Shown: positions 1-5,504 of the stretch, in pieces
How the letters are laid out: each line of letters begins with the position of its first letter
How positions within the stretch are numbered: position 1 is the first letter of the stretch
Assembly: GCA_040384645.1 (NCBI GenBank)
Contig: JAZKIX010000170.1
Location: 1 to 8,027 of the forward strand
Origin: JAZKIX01 sp040384645
Lineage (GTDB): Bacteria > Pseudomonadota > Gammaproteobacteria > Burkholderiales > Burkholderiaceae_D
Direction: 5' to 3'
DNA length: 8,027 nt
Notes under the pieces: model-generated
The model's input: only the letters and a program-made list of their open reading frames with translations
Databases searched by the model: none
Told to the model about the DNA's origin: nothing
Position numbers and translations under genes: made by a program

Positions 1-1
1 T

Positions 2-142
2 GATGTTCGAGCTGTGCTGGGCGCAGGCAAAATCCGCGTGATCCGCACCCAGGACGACCGTGGCGTGATCTATCTGATCGACGACCGCTTCCAGCGCCCC
101 GAAATACGCGCTTTGTTGCCGCGCTGGTGGGCGATTCAATAG
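2..142 (+). CDS. C-terminal end of a DinG/XPD-like ATP-dependent DNA helicase (5' partial)
   Basis: The first 46 codons form an open frame that enters from outside the window and stops at TAG 140-142. The peptide contains GAGKIRVIRTQDDRGVIYLI followed by DDRF and ends LLPRWWAIQ. The family's final helicase motif (motif VI) has the form Q-GR-IR...D-RG and is followed by a 'LDDRF' strand, so this matches the C-terminus of a superfamily 2 DinG/YoaA/XPD-type helicase. Such enzymes unwind DNA 5' to 3' and commonly carry an iron-sulfur cluster, but the Walker motifs and cysteines would lie upstream and cannot be seen. No strong intrinsic terminator follows the stop. The family call rests on this short tail alone. 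Confidence 0.7.
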   Translation, partial: DVRAVLGAGKIRVIRTQDDRGVIYLIDDRFQRPEIRALLPRWWAIQ

Positions 143-279
143 AGTAAGGGATACTAGGGCGTAAATCGAAGGCGCATTATTTATACGCTGTCGCATTTGG
201 GAGTGCCAGATTGGTCCGAGTTATGCTGTAGCGCTCGTATCGGGAATCAATTTAATTAAGAAAGACATGAAGGATAGCC

Positions 280-1410
280 ATGGATAATTGCAAGCAGCTC
301 GCACAGTTATTGCGAGAAAAACGCAGCGAACTGATGTCTACATGGCGTGCGGCGACACGGCAATTGCCTTCGGCCAAGGATCTGGATCGTGTCACGCTGA
401 CCGACCACATCCCGTTATTGTTGGAGCAGCTTGCAGAAATCCTCGACGCCGGCATTGGGCCAAACGAGATGGAAAGTTATTTGCAAGGTTCGCCGCTGGA
501 CCATGGATTGCAGCGCTTGCAAAATGGCTTCGAGGTCGAGGAACTGGTAGCTGAATACAATATATTGCGTCGTTGTATTTATGAGCTGGCAGAGGAATAT
601 GAATTGCCTCTACTCGGACGCTCGTTCCGCGTTTTCAATCGGGTGCTTGACGAAACCATCACTGCCGCAGTACGCACCTTCGCGCTGCAACAGGCACTGG
701 AAATCCGTCACCGCCGCGAAGAGTATCTGGCCTTCGTCGCGCACGATTTGCGCACACCTTTGAATGCGATCTCTTTGCTTGCCTCGATGCTACAAGTGAA
801 CATGGCTGGGCAATCCGATGGCAAGACCCAGCAATACGTCAAGACTTTGCAACGCAATGTCGGTTACCTGACCAGGCTGGTCGCGAAAGTGCTGGACGAA
901 AGCGCCAATATCGAGACCGAATCCGGCGTCAAGGTGGAGCGGCGCGATCTTGATCTATGGCCCTTGATCGAGTCCCTGATCTACGACCTGCACCCGGTCG
1001 CAGGCTCGGGCAGTACCCACATCAGTAACCAGGTGCCAGAAGAAATCATGGTGTATGCCGATGCTGAATTATTGCGACGCGTGTTTCAAAACCTGATCGC
1101 GAACGCGCTCGATTTCACGCCGCACGGCGAAATCATTATCAGCGCCGAATGTTTGTCCGACGATGCAATCGCGTGCGAAGTATCTGACAACGGCGCCGGC
1201 ATTCCAGCCGATCGGCTGGCCTCGGTTTTCGATAAGTTTGAAACCGATAAAACCACCAGCTCCGGCGGACTTGGTCTTGGTTTGACCATCTGCAAAGCGT
1301 TTATCGAAGCCCACGGCGGAACGATTACAGTCACCAGCAAGCTGGGTAGTGGCACCACATTCCGCTTCACGCTGCCAGCCAGGAAAGCGACACCACAACA
1401 GTTGATGTGA
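280..1410 (+). CDS. Sensor histidine kinase with N-terminal RsbRD_N-type domain
   Basis: This is a 376-residue cytosolic-looking two-component kinase with no evident transmembrane segment. Residues about 5-140 are helical and resemble the RsbRD_N sensory domain, with a GLQRLQNGFEVEELVAEY signature near 76-93. Residues about 145-210 form the HisKA dimerisation domain, with phospho-acceptor His155 in VAHDLRTPLN. The HATPase_c domain follows: N-box NLIANAL (271-277), G1 box DNGAGIP (303-309), F-box FDKF (317-320) and G2 box GGLGLGL (329-335). All catalytic boxes are intact, so it should autophosphorylate. RsbRD_N domains occur in partner-switching stress proteins and in kinases; the signal sensed here is unknown. 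AAGGA at 270-274, five bases before the ATG, supports the start. No response regulator gene is adjacent: a helicase end lies upstream and a convergent hydrolase downstream, so it looks like an orphan kinase. Confidence 0.93.
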   Translation: MDNCKQLAQLLREKRSELMSTWRAATRQLPSAKDLDRVTLTDHIPLLLEQLAEILDAGIGPNEMESYLQGSPLDHGLQRLQNGFEVEELVAEYNILRRCIYELAEEYELPLLGRSFRVFNRVLDETITAAVRTFALQQALEIRHRREEYLAFVAHDLRTPLNAISLLASMLQVNMAGQSDGKTQQYVKTLQRNVGYLTRLVAKVLDESANIETESGVKVERRDLDLWPLIESLIYDLHPVAGSGSTHISNQVPEEIMVYADAELLRRVFQNLIANALDFTPHGEIIISAECLSDDAIACEVSDNGAGIPADRLASVFDKFETDKTTSSGGLGLGLTICKAFIEAHGGTITVTSKLGSGTTFRFTLPARKATPQQLM

Positions 1411-1443
1411 CGTGATTTTGTTTGCTGTAAACGGCTAAAAGCA

Positions 1444-1528
1444 GGGGTATAGGCATAAACAATGCCTATCCCGCACGGTTTTATTGGGTCTTTAAAAATA
1501 CACGTGGCAGTATATATTCAGCGTTTTT
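1444..1528 (+). repeat. Structured intergenic repeat, copy A
   Basis: This copy begins 33 bases after the kinase stop. Over 1444-1487 it aligns without gaps to 6323-6366, with 36 of 44 positions identical, including the 18-base identical block CCCGCACGGTTTTATTGG (1470-1487). Its 5' half folds as ATAGGCAT (1449-1456) with ATGCCTAT (1462-1469) around loop AAACA. GGG (1445-1447) pairs with CCC (1470-1472), leaving T1448 bulged. The 3' half (about 1489-1528) resembles the terminator hairpin of copy B, sharing AAAATA and GTATAT blocks, and ends in five Ts (1524-1528), but its stem is degraded. It lies between convergent genes and may still contribute to transcript ends. Confidence 0.75.
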
Positions 1529-1563
1529 GGTGTGGGATCGTGTCTGCAAGTCTTCCCACACCA
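1528..1563. repeat. 10-bp perfect inverted repeat between convergent genes
   Basis: TGGTGTGGGA (1528-1537) is the exact reverse complement of TCCCACACCA (1554-1563), with 16 bases between. It sits directly after repeat copy A and 13 bases beyond the hydrolase stop. No T-run follows it on either strand, and on the + strand the T-run precedes it. It is therefore not a standard intrinsic terminator. It could stabilise the 3' ends of either transcript or block converging polymerases. It is absent from copy B, so it is not part of the shared repeat. Confidence 0.55.
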
Positions 1564-1576
1564 TCCTGTTCAGTGT

Positions 1577-2596
1577 TTATTGCAGGGTTGGCCGCGCTGG
1601 TTCGGACTGGGCAATTTCTGCCACGGCCTGATAAACCTCGTCGGTCCGCACGTAATGGATCATGTGGCCGGCACCGGGCAAAATGGTTGGCTGAGGATGA
1701 CTTTTCAGCTTTTCGGCCATGCCATTGGCTTGAAATTCGGTGCGTACAATTTTGTCGTTTTCGCCGCCGACGATCATCACCGGCACATCGAGTTCGCCAT
1801 ATCTTTGCGATAGTTTTTTTGCGTACGGCACCATCATCGCCGACTCTTGCGCACTGGCTAATAGTTGCGATGGCCGTAGCGTCAGCCATTTTGGGAAGCG
1901 CGAAAACTGGGCCGGCACTTCATTGGGCGAAAACAGGGTTTTGGTGATGCCTTTCCACGTCAGGCTGGAAATAATCGGCGATACGGTATACCGCATGAGT
2001 GTGCCCAACAGCGGAATTGACGGCATCGACATCAGCCAGGTGTCGAGGCGCGGCGTCGGCACGTAGTAACCCGATAGCAACACAGCGCCATGCACATACT
2101 GTGGATAATTGAGCGCCATCGCTACCGCCACCAAGGTGCCCCAGCTATGGCCGAGCACCACTGGCCGCTCGACCCCTAACTGCACCAGCGCATCATGCAA
2201 TAAGGCCGCTTGCGACTCGGGGTCGAAGGCCTGGTCCTTGGGCCGCGTGCTGTGGCCGTAGCCGGGACGGTCAAACACGATGACGCGGTATTCTTGCAAT
2301 AACTGGTCGAGCAATCCGCTGAGCTGGAAGTCTTCGATCATTGCACCGTTGCCGTGCAAGAGCACGATTGGCGTGCCTTCGCCGGTATCGGTGTAATGTA
2401 ATTTGACGCCGTTGACTTCGATGAAATTGCCCACCGGCGGAAACGCGCGCTCGGCTTGCGCGGTCTTGCTGCGTACAAAAATTGCTGCGCCGACCAAGGC
2501 GGCAATACCGCCCAACAGCAAGGCGTTGCGCGTGGTCGATGAATTGGTTTGTCGTGCCAGATTAAGTGGGTTCGCAGATTCTGAAATGGATGACAT
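1577..2596 (-). CDS. Membrane-anchored alpha/beta hydrolase
   Basis: With the start at 2596 this encodes 339 residues. A hydrophobic stretch at about 25-41 (NALLLGGIAALVGAAIFV) after a short polar N-terminus predicts a signal anchor, placing the enzyme domain outside the cytoplasmic membrane. The alpha/beta-hydrolase fold follows: oxyanion-hole HGNG (81-84), a strand plus FDRPGYGHS (108-116), nucleophile elbow GHSWG with Ser151, acid Asp281 in GGENDK, and His311 in GAGHMIH. The triad is complete. The sequence resembles the epoxide hydrolase/haloperoxidase-like branch, but the substrate cannot be read from it. GGAG (2602-2605, minus strand), five bases from ATG 2596, supports this start. An in-frame ATG at 2692 also has a strong AAGGAGG (2703-2709), ten bases upstream, and would give 371 residues with a His/Ser/Thr-rich extension. 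I prefer 2596 because the extension has little coding character. Confidence 0.9.
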   Translation of the reverse strand: MSSISESANPLNLARQTNSSTTRNALLLGGIAALVGAAIFVRSKTAQAERAFPPVGNFIEVNGVKLHYTDTGEGTPIVLLHGNGAMIEDFQLSGLLDQLLQEYRVIVFDRPGYGHSTRPKDQAFDPESQAALLHDALVQLGVERPVVLGHSWGTLVAVAMALNYPQYVHGAVLLSGYYVPTPRLDTWLMSMPSIPLLGTLMRYTVSPIISSLTWKGITKTLFSPNEVPAQFSRFPKWLTLRPSQLLASAQESAMMVPYAKKLSQRYGELDVPVMIVGGENDKIVRTEFQANGMAEKLKSHPQPTILPGAGHMIHYVRTDEVYQAVAEIAQSEPARPTLQ

Positions 2597-2809
2597 ATCG
2601 GCTCCAGAGGGGTGATGGTGATTGTGACGGGTTGAGAGAAATACGGTAGCGGTTGTTGATCGCCAATGCGTTGACGATTGTGCTACCGGCATGCAGATTC
2701 GGCCTCCTTATCGTGCGCATGCAGACGTCGGACAAACGCCGCTGCTTTTGTCGGTCTGTATGCCGTCATGGCCGCGGTTCAGTTAATTGATGAGTCGGCA
2801 ATGACGCTG

Positions 2810-2836
2810 ACATTGTGTGGTCAAGACACACAATGT
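2810..2836. repeat. 10-bp perfect inverted repeat, possible operator or hairpin
   Basis: ACATTGTGTG (2810-2819) and CACACAATGT (2827-2836) are exact reverse complements separated by seven bases. The 27-bp dyad has the size and symmetry of a dimeric regulator site and lies upstream of the minus-strand hydrolase, about 214 bases from its preferred start. No T-run follows on either strand, which argues against an intrinsic terminator. No regulator gene is nearby, so the binding protein, if any, is unknown. Confidence 0.45.
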
Positions 2837-2855
2837 TCCACATCTGTAAATTGTT

Positions 2856-2880
2856 CAAGTCGGGTTAAAACCCGTGCTTG
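2856..2880. repeat. Interrupted hairpin with CGGGTT/AACCCG core
   Basis: CGGGTT (2861-2866) pairs with AACCCG (2869-2874) across two bases. An outer CAAG (2856-2859) pairs with CTTG (2877-2880) across a small internal loop, giving ten base pairs in total. There is no flanking T-run on the + strand. On the minus strand, beyond the hairpin, the sequence is AACAATTT, which is also not a clear terminator tail. Its role is unknown. It may mark a transcript end of the depolymerase gene or simply be a secondary structure in the spacer. Confidence 0.35.
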
Positions 2881-2917
2881 TATGTTCATTGCAAGTCAAT
2901 GCAACTTCAATGATTAA

Positions 2918-2994
2918 CTGATGTTAGGCACGATTTACAAAAATCTCTTATTTGCCCACGAAAATGTTTTGAATTTGAACGTGCGTAACATCAG
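2918..2994. mobile_element. MITE-like 77-bp element with terminal inverted repeats and 7-bp target duplication
   Basis: The left end CTGATGTTAGGCACG (2918-2932) and the right end CGTGCGTAACATCAG (2980-2994) are inverted repeats matching at 14 of 15 positions, with a mismatch at 2927/2985. The element is flanked exactly by TGATTAA on both sides (2911-2917 and 2995-3001), as expected of a target-site duplication made by a transposase. The 47-base interior is AT-rich and has no coding capacity, so it would be non-autonomous and moved by a transposase encoded elsewhere. The right copy of TGATTAA contains the stop codon of the depolymerase gene, so insertion left the protein unchanged. The parent insertion-sequence family is not identified. 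The alternative is an imperfect long-loop hairpin at the gene's 3' end that happens to have flanking repeats. Confidence 0.6.
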
Positions 2995-2997
2995 TGA

Positions 2998-4083
2998 TTA
3001 ATTCTTCCGCGGTTTTGCCAGCTGATCCAGCATTCCTTTGACCGCCGCCATTTGGGCTGCGTTCTTTTTATAAAAATTTGGCGCGAATGGATTCAGGCTG
3101 GAATAGCCCCAGAAATCCCAACAGCCTTTCGGGTTGTAGGGTGAAAAAAATCCCGAACTTTTTTCTGTCTGCGGATACAACACGATGATGTTATTGGTGT
3201 CGGCCAATTCGTTATAACCGGTGGTGGTATAGAACAGATTGCCGATCTTGGTGGCGCTTTGTTCACAGCCATGGAAAGCAATATGGACTTTGCAGGTTTC
3301 GGTTTCGCATGATTTGGGTACGTAGGCATAGGCTTCGTCGCTCATGCTGGAAAACCAGGACCGGACAAATTGATCTTGATTGAAGTTGATGATTTTGCCG
3401 CTCAATTGGGCTGAAGGCGGATTGAGAGCGCCGTAAATATGGCGCAGGATATCTTGTGACTGGATGAAATCGCAGTCGTTGATAAACGGCGCCGCCGTGG
3501 TAGGGCAACTGGTGTCCTGATTGCTGTCGGTAATGATGGAATGGCCGGCATCGACGTTGTTGACGTACTTGATGTTTTGATCGGGTATGCCGGCCAGTTT
3601 GTAAAACGCCACGGTCTGGTCGACTACCGGCGTGGTGACGGTCGTGTCGGCCTTGCCGCTAAACAGGTAGACCTTGGCAGATTTAAGGTTATCGAGCTTG
3701 TCGATGTAACCTGATTGGGCAAATGCCGTCGCCACATCGAATAGCGCCGCCGCATTAGGTGCGAAGCCCGGCAGTGGATTCATGCACACGGTGGTTGCGT
3801 TCTCTACCATCGGTGCCGGCGTCGAACCCGCGCAGTAATAGGGGCCGCCTGCGATGATGCCGGCGCCGACGATGGTTTGCGAATAGGCCACATGGAATTG
3901 ATGCGCCATGAAAGCACCCGATGACAGGCCCGATACCGAGGTCTTGCTGGGGTCGATCTGGTAGGAAGGTAGGGCGATGGGATTGTCGGCAAAGGCGGGG
4001 TTGATGCTTAAAATTGTAGCGATAACGGTGCCAAAAATGCAGCCAAATGCAGGTGAAAACCGGGCAACGACGGGGGATTTCAT
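2998..4083 (-). CDS. Secreted short-chain-length PHA/PHB depolymerase (type 2 catalytic domain)
   Basis: This 361-residue protein begins with a Sec signal peptide: positive N-terminus, hydrophobic core and likely cleavage after NPAFA at residue 32. The lipase box GLSSG with nucleophile Ser54 lies close to the mature N-terminus. Asp146 (GKADTT) and His181 (DAGHSI) are the likely remaining triad members, and FHGC with His271 is the oxyanion-hole motif. A lipase box N-terminal to the oxyanion histidine is the hallmark of type 2 catalytic domains, which hydrolyse ester bonds in poly(3-hydroxybutyrate) or its oligomers outside the cell. Eight cysteines in the mature protein suggest disulfides. The chain ends soon after the catalytic domain, so no fibronectin-like linker or polymer-binding domain is present. 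Start 4083 has AAAAGG (4091-4096) seven bases upstream. The longer frame starting at 4137 would overlap the predicted promoter and hide the signal peptide. Confidence 0.9.
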   Translation of the reverse strand: MKSPVVARFSPAFGCIFGTVIATILSINPAFADNPIALPSYQIDPSKTSVSGLSSGAFMAHQFHVAYSQTIVGAGIIAGGPYYCAGSTPAPMVENATTVCMNPLPGFAPNAAALFDVATAFAQSGYIDKLDNLKSAKVYLFSGKADTTVTTPVVDQTVAFYKLAGIPDQNIKYVNNVDAGHSIITDSNQDTSCPTTAAPFINDCDFIQSQDILRHIYGALNPPSAQLSGKIINFNQDQFVRSWFSSMSDEAYAYVPKSCETETCKVHIAFHGCEQSATKIGNLFYTTTGYNELADTNNIIVLYPQTEKSSGFFSPYNPKGCWDFWGYSSLNPFAPNFYKKNAAQMAAVKGMLDQLAKPRKN

Positions 4084-4114
4084 GGGGATGCCTTTTAGGG
4101 AGTAAATCGGATTG

Positions 4115-4125
4115 GTGCAATGCAC
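4115..4125. promoter_or_regulatory. GTGCAATGCAC palindrome over the depolymerase transcription start
   Basis: GTGCA and TGCAC are perfect mirror arms around A4120. They overlap the edge of the -10 box and the expected transcription start of the depolymerase, where a repressor would act. A nearly identical 12-mer (GTGCAATGCGCA, 5990-6001) forms one arm of the inverted repeat upstream of the DUF1161 gene. With arms of only five bases, chance is a real possibility. Confidence 0.25.
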
Positions 4126-4153
4126 AATACAGGACAAAAAATGCCCTTGTCAA
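4124..4153 (-). promoter_or_regulatory. Sigma-70-like promoter for the PHA depolymerase
   Basis: On the minus strand a perfect -35 hexamer TTGACA (4153-4148) is followed by 18 bases and TATTGT (4129-4124), which matches four of six positions of the -10 consensus. Transcription would start near 4117, leaving a leader of about 35 bases before ATG 4083. The placement also argues against the longer open frame that starts at 4137. Confidence 0.5.
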
Positions 4154-4319
4154 TAAGACATTTATCAAACATTTATTCTTTCTTAATGTAGATGTAATAC
4201 GGCGGTAGCATTGGACTATTACTTGTTGCGGCGCGCCATTTTCTGGGGAATTTCTTGATCTTGGGCAAACTAAGCAGGTTTAGAGCCTTGTGTAGAAGTG
4301 CAAACTGCGGCAGGCAACA

Positions 4320-4329
4320 NNNNNNNNNN
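4320..4329. other. Assembly gap (10 Ns)
   Basis: Ten consecutive unknown bases, a typical scaffolding placeholder of arbitrary length. The zinc-ribbon gene starts about 40 bases downstream, so its promoter and possibly other sequence may be missing. Gene order across this point should not be taken as proven. Confidence 0.98.
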
Positions 4330-4368
4330 AATAGACCCTAAATGAGGACAGCGAAGGACAGCGCCAAA

Positions 4369-4743
4369 ATGAATTTTCACTGCATGCAGTGCAATGCAAA
4401 AATCGCAGCCGCGTATGACTGGCGCGGCATGACTGTCACCTGCCCGGCCTGCTCGCAGCAGCTAGTATTGGAATATGGCATCGGGCAAGCAATTTCGGAC
4501 TCTGGCTACGCAATTTCTTTCACCGATTTCTGCAATCTGTTGGCGGTCGATGGCTGGTGGCAGGCGGCGCATCCGGTGGTGGCAAGGATGCTTCATTGCG
4601 CTATCGAAAAACTGCACAATAAGTTTGTATTAAAACAGGACGATGGTGCACTGATACCTTTGGAAATAGCACATTTATCGATCCAGTCGGACCCTGTCAA
4701 GCAACGCGAAATGTACGGCGTGGCGATGAATCTCTGGCGCTAA
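4369..4743 (+). CDS. Small zinc-ribbon protein of unknown function
   Basis: This 124-residue protein opens with two CxxC knuckles, Cys5/Cys8 (CMQC) and Cys25/Cys28 (CPAC), spaced as in small zinc ribbons that bind one zinc ion. The remaining 95 or so residues are a mixed helical segment rich in Trp, His and Leu (DGWWQAAHPVVARMLHCAIE around 61-80), which I do not recognise. No signal peptide or membrane segment is seen, so it is probably cytosolic. The zinc ribbon may mediate nucleic-acid or protein contacts, but this is inference. The start at 4369 places AAGGA (4354-4358) ten bases upstream and puts the first knuckle at the N-terminus. An in-frame ATG at 4342 would add nine residues and lies only 12 bases from the assembly gap. 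Confidence 0.7.
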   Translation: MNFHCMQCNAKIAAAYDWRGMTVTCPACSQQLVLEYGIGQAISDSGYAISFTDFCNLLAVDGWWQAAHPVVARMLHCAIEKLHNKFVLKQDDGALIPLEIAHLSIQSDPVKQREMYGVAMNLWR

Positions 4744-5504
4744 TGGATTGAAGCCCATGCAGGCATCTGGCGCCGGTATTTTTGGGGGATCCAGGGGAAA
4801 TAACGGTGAACTTCTACCACCTGCGGGATGTCAATCGACGTGCCAATACAGGGAGGGCGATACCTTGCCCCTGATGGTGCATATCCAATGAAACCGGTGT
4901 TGGCCACAGCAGACGATGCCGTGCTTCTTGCCGATTTGAATGCGGACACGATTGCCGTATCGGGTCATGTAACCGGCGCTGGATGCGCAGGCAGTGCGGC
5001 AAAGAATGGACGCTTGGTTAAGGACGGGAGAATACGATGCAATTTTCTTATTCGACGATTATTTACTGGTGGGTGATGTCTTATCCAAAAGAACAGCGGA
5101 CAGCGTCTTTCTGCGCCAGTTTTTCATAAAGCGTGAATATTGCCGTCGCGGTTTTGGTCGGTAGGCAATTGCGTTTTTACGGCGTGACAATTGGCGTCAC
5201 AGATGCTGCATCTATCTTGATGTACATCCGGCTAATCAGGCCGCGATTGGGTTTTGGCAGGCAGCCGGCTTTCGGGGAGCGCCAGAGAAAATGCAATATT
5301 TTCCAAATCTCCAACCCCGGCCCGGTCGTACCTGAGCATAGGCTTACTTGCTGCTTATCCTACATCGCGATGCTCAATTGTCCGATAGGCGATGCCGGTC
5401 GGAACCAATATTCTTGGGCAACTGACAGCACACTTCGTCGCTGGTCAAGTCCACCGCGCGGCGCGTTGGGAGTCCAGCGTGAACGCTATCACCAAGGAGA
5501 AGAA
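4744..5504 (+). other. 760-bp region without a convincing gene
   Basis: No frame gives a recognisable protein with a ribosome binding site. The best candidate is an open frame from ATG 4828 to 5076 (82 residues), which reads plausibly in its middle (DDAVLLADLNADTIAVSG) but lacks an upstream Shine-Dalgarno and has no recognised domain. The long frame from 5133 into the next gene has Cys/Arg-rich, non-coding-like sequence until the true start at 5505. A short dyad GTGAC/GTCAC lies at 5184-5200. The stretch could hold gene debris, a long untranslated leader or an unrecognised non-coding RNA. Confidence 0.5.

Larger units (their letters stand above)
2597..2997. other. About 400-bp gene-free region between two minus-strand hydrolase genes
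   Basis: No credible gene is seen here. The only + strand open frame (2678-2917) has no supporting ribosome binding site or recognisable sequence. From left to right the region holds the possible N-terminal extension and two ribosome binding sites of the hydrolase, a direct repeat of GCATGCAGA (2689-2697 and 2717-2725), an inverted repeat at 2810-2836, a GC-clamped hairpin at 2856-2880 and the MITE-like element at 2918-2994. The promoter of the hydrolase should lie here, but I could not pick a convincing one. Confidence 0.6.

Noticed and set aside
159..188. GCGTAAAT / ATTTATACGC hairpin as the helicase terminator
   Set aside because: The stem needs a two-base bulge, is AT-rich and has no T-run behind it.
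197..227. TTGGGA / TATGCT promoter for the histidine kinase
   Set aside because: The spacer is 19 bases and both hexamers are weak, so it cannot be told from chance.
1462..1947. 161-residue + strand open frame opposite the alpha/beta hydrolase
   Set aside because: It starts inside repeat copy A, has no ribosome binding site, is Arg/Cys/Ser-rich, and lies antisense to a gene with a complete catalytic triad.
2917..2995. Integron attC-like site, because GTTAGGC fits GTTRRRY
   Set aside because: The core boxes are in the wrong order for attC (GTTAGGC comes before GCGTAAC), and the outer box breaks the RYYYAAC consensus. The target duplication fits a transposon better.
5184..5200. GTGAC-N7-GTCAC as a CRP-type site
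   Set aside because: The half-site spacing (nine bases between GTGA and TCAC) does not fit the TGTGA-N6-TCACA consensus.
5401..5430. GGAACC as an ECF sigma factor -35 box for the SFPASDP gene
   Set aside because: No convincing -10 box follows at the expected spacing, only a weak CTGAC. A single five-base match is not enough.
5133..5504. N-terminal extension of the SFPASDP gene
   Set aside because: The added 124 residues look non-coding, and a strong AAGGAG precedes ATG 5505.
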